In this document: piece after piece, positions 5,297 through 6,147 of the stretch
How the letters are laid out: the number at the start of each line of letters is the position of its first letter
How positions within the stretch are numbered: the first letter of the stretch is position 1
From: JBFJVZ01 sp041623895
Lineage (GTDB): Bacteria > Planctomycetota > Planctomycetia > Pirellulales > Pirellulaceae
Length of the DNA stretch: 6,147 bases
Assembly (NCBI GenBank): GCA_041623895.1
Contig: JBFJVZ010000433.1
Location: 1 to 6,147 of the forward strand
Direction of reading: 5' to 3'
The notes under the pieces: generated by a model
Told to the model about the DNA's origin: nothing
Seen by the model: only the letters and a program-made list of their open reading frames with translations
Databases searched by the model: none
Translations under genes and position numbers: made by a program

Positions 5297-6147
5297 ATGA
5301 TCAGCTCCGCCGCTATGTTGAAGCCTCTGATCGCTTTCGGGTTGCTGGCCCAGGAATTTGACGCTTTGAACATGGGCATGCTGATCGGTGCCCTGATTCT
5401 GTTCGCGGTCTTGATGGTCATTCTGTTTGTCTTTGCCAGCTACTTTGGCTTGTGGATACAGTCATGGCTGACAGGTTCGCGAATCACGATCTGGAACCTG
5501 ATTGGAATGACGTTCCGCAAGGTGAATGCCCGGACGATCGTGCGTAGCAAGATCATGGCGACGCAGGCAGGCTTGACCGACCCCGAGTTGACGGGCGAAG
5601 CCTTGGAGGCTCATTACCTGGCAGGCGGTAACGTACAACAGGTGATTCGCGCCTTGATCGCGGCAAAAAAAGCCAAAACGATCTCGTTGACATTTCGCGA
5701 GGCGACCGCCATCGACTTGGCCGGCCGTGATGTGCTGGAGTCAGTGCAGACAAGCGTTTACCCAAAAGTGATCGACTGCCCGCCGCGCGGCTCCGCGAAG
5801 CCTTCATTGGACGCAGTCGCCAAAGACGGCATCCAGCTGAAAGTGAAAGCTCGTGTCACGGTGCGAGCCAATTTGCAGCAATTGATCGGTGGTGCAACCG
5901 AGGAGACGATCATTGCCCGTGTGGGCGAAGGCATCGTCAGCGCCATCGGTAGTGCTGCTGACCACAAAGCGGTTCTGGAAAACCCCGACGTGATTAGCAA
6001 AGCCGTGCTCGCCAAAAGACTTGACTCGCAAACCGCCTTTGAAATTGTTTCAATCGACATTGCTGACATCGACGTCGGTGCGAACATCGGTGCTCGTTTG
6101 CAGGCCGATCAGGCGGAAGCGGACACGCAAGTCGCCCGCGCCCGGGC
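5297..6147 (+). CDS. floA: Flotillin-like protein FloA (3' end missing)
   Basis: The first 283 codons of a protein that is about 330 residues in full; it runs off the right edge. FloA is a bacterial flotillin-like scaffold that sits in the membrane through one N-terminal hairpin or helix, oligomerises, and organises membrane microdomains affecting fluidity, secretion and signalling. Seen here are a hydrophobic segment at about 26-53 and the strongly conserved FloA blocks AIDLAGRDVLESV (138-150), DGIQLKVKARVTVRANL (177-193), GGATEETIIARVGEGIV (198-214), VLENPDVISKAVL (226-238), TAFEIVSIDIADIDVGANIG (246-265) and DQAEAD (271-276), which opens the coiled-coil tail. ATG 5297 has AAGGA at 5282-5286, ten bases upstream. 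Compared with the Bacillus protein as I recall it, the stretch around 161-172 (CPPRGSAKPSLD) is several residues longer. Its place after two NfeD genes is the classic NfeD-flotillin arrangement. Confidence 0.96.
   Translation, partial: MISSAAMLKPLIAFGLLAQEFDALNMGMLIGALILFAVLMVILFVFASYFGLWIQSWLTGSRITIWNLIGMTFRKVNARTIVRSKIMATQAGLTDPELTGEALEAHYLAGGNVQQVIRALIAAKKAKTISLTFREATAIDLAGRDVLESVQTSVYPKVIDCPPRGSAKPSLDAVAKDGIQLKVKARVTVRANLQQLIGGATEETIIARVGEGIVSAIGSAADHKAVLENPDVISKAVLAKRLDSQTAFEIVSIDIADIDVGANIGARLQADQAEADTQVARAR

Overview
The window looks like chromosomal DNA from a planctomycete, probably of the Rhodopirellula/Pirellulaceae type. This is inferred from protein style, not from a marker gene. 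Two membrane proteins carry the 'basic residues then (F)SI-x-x-L(L/I)-x-L-T' transmembrane motif that is very common in planctomycete membrane proteins. The window also has an unusually large two-domain NfeD protein, loosely packed genes and moderately GC-rich DNA. All supported genes lie on the + strand.

Layout. (1) Positions 1-289 hold the last 33 codons of a gene entering from the left, with a GDDDSWG stretch that recalls the C-terminal end of LacZ-type beta-galactosidases (weak call). A 47-nt imperfect hairpin lies inside it, and a candidate -10 box follows. (2) Positions 290-2066 encode two consecutive polytopic membrane proteins of unknown function. They share a topology and the planctomycete motif and are probably one transcription unit. 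(3) Positions 2067-2350 are non-coding. They hold a 130-bp imperfect palindrome just after the second gene, then a TATAAT box followed by a 10-bp perfect palindrome in front of the next gene. (4) Positions 2351-6147 form an NfeD/flotillin locus: a 731-residue NfeD-type protein, a short NfeD protein overlapping its stop codon, a 166-nt gap with a hairpin and a candidate promoter, and floA, which runs off the right edge.

How the genes work together. NfeD-family proteins and flotillin-like proteins are classic genomic neighbours (for example yqeZ-yqfA/floA in Bacillus subtilis). They are thought to act together in membrane microdomains. Here long NfeD, short NfeD and FloA are encoded in order. 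NfeD long and short would each put a C-terminal OB-fold beside the membrane, and FloA would oligomerise on the same membrane.

The most interesting point is the long NfeD. Its extracytoplasmic part appears to be two tandem, diverged copies of the ClpP/SppA-type domain. In neither copy can I find the serine nucleophile of the family signature, and the usual lysine position is doubtful too. It may be a pseudoprotease scaffold rather than an active membrane protease. No RNA genes, CRISPR arrays, transposase genes or defence genes were seen.
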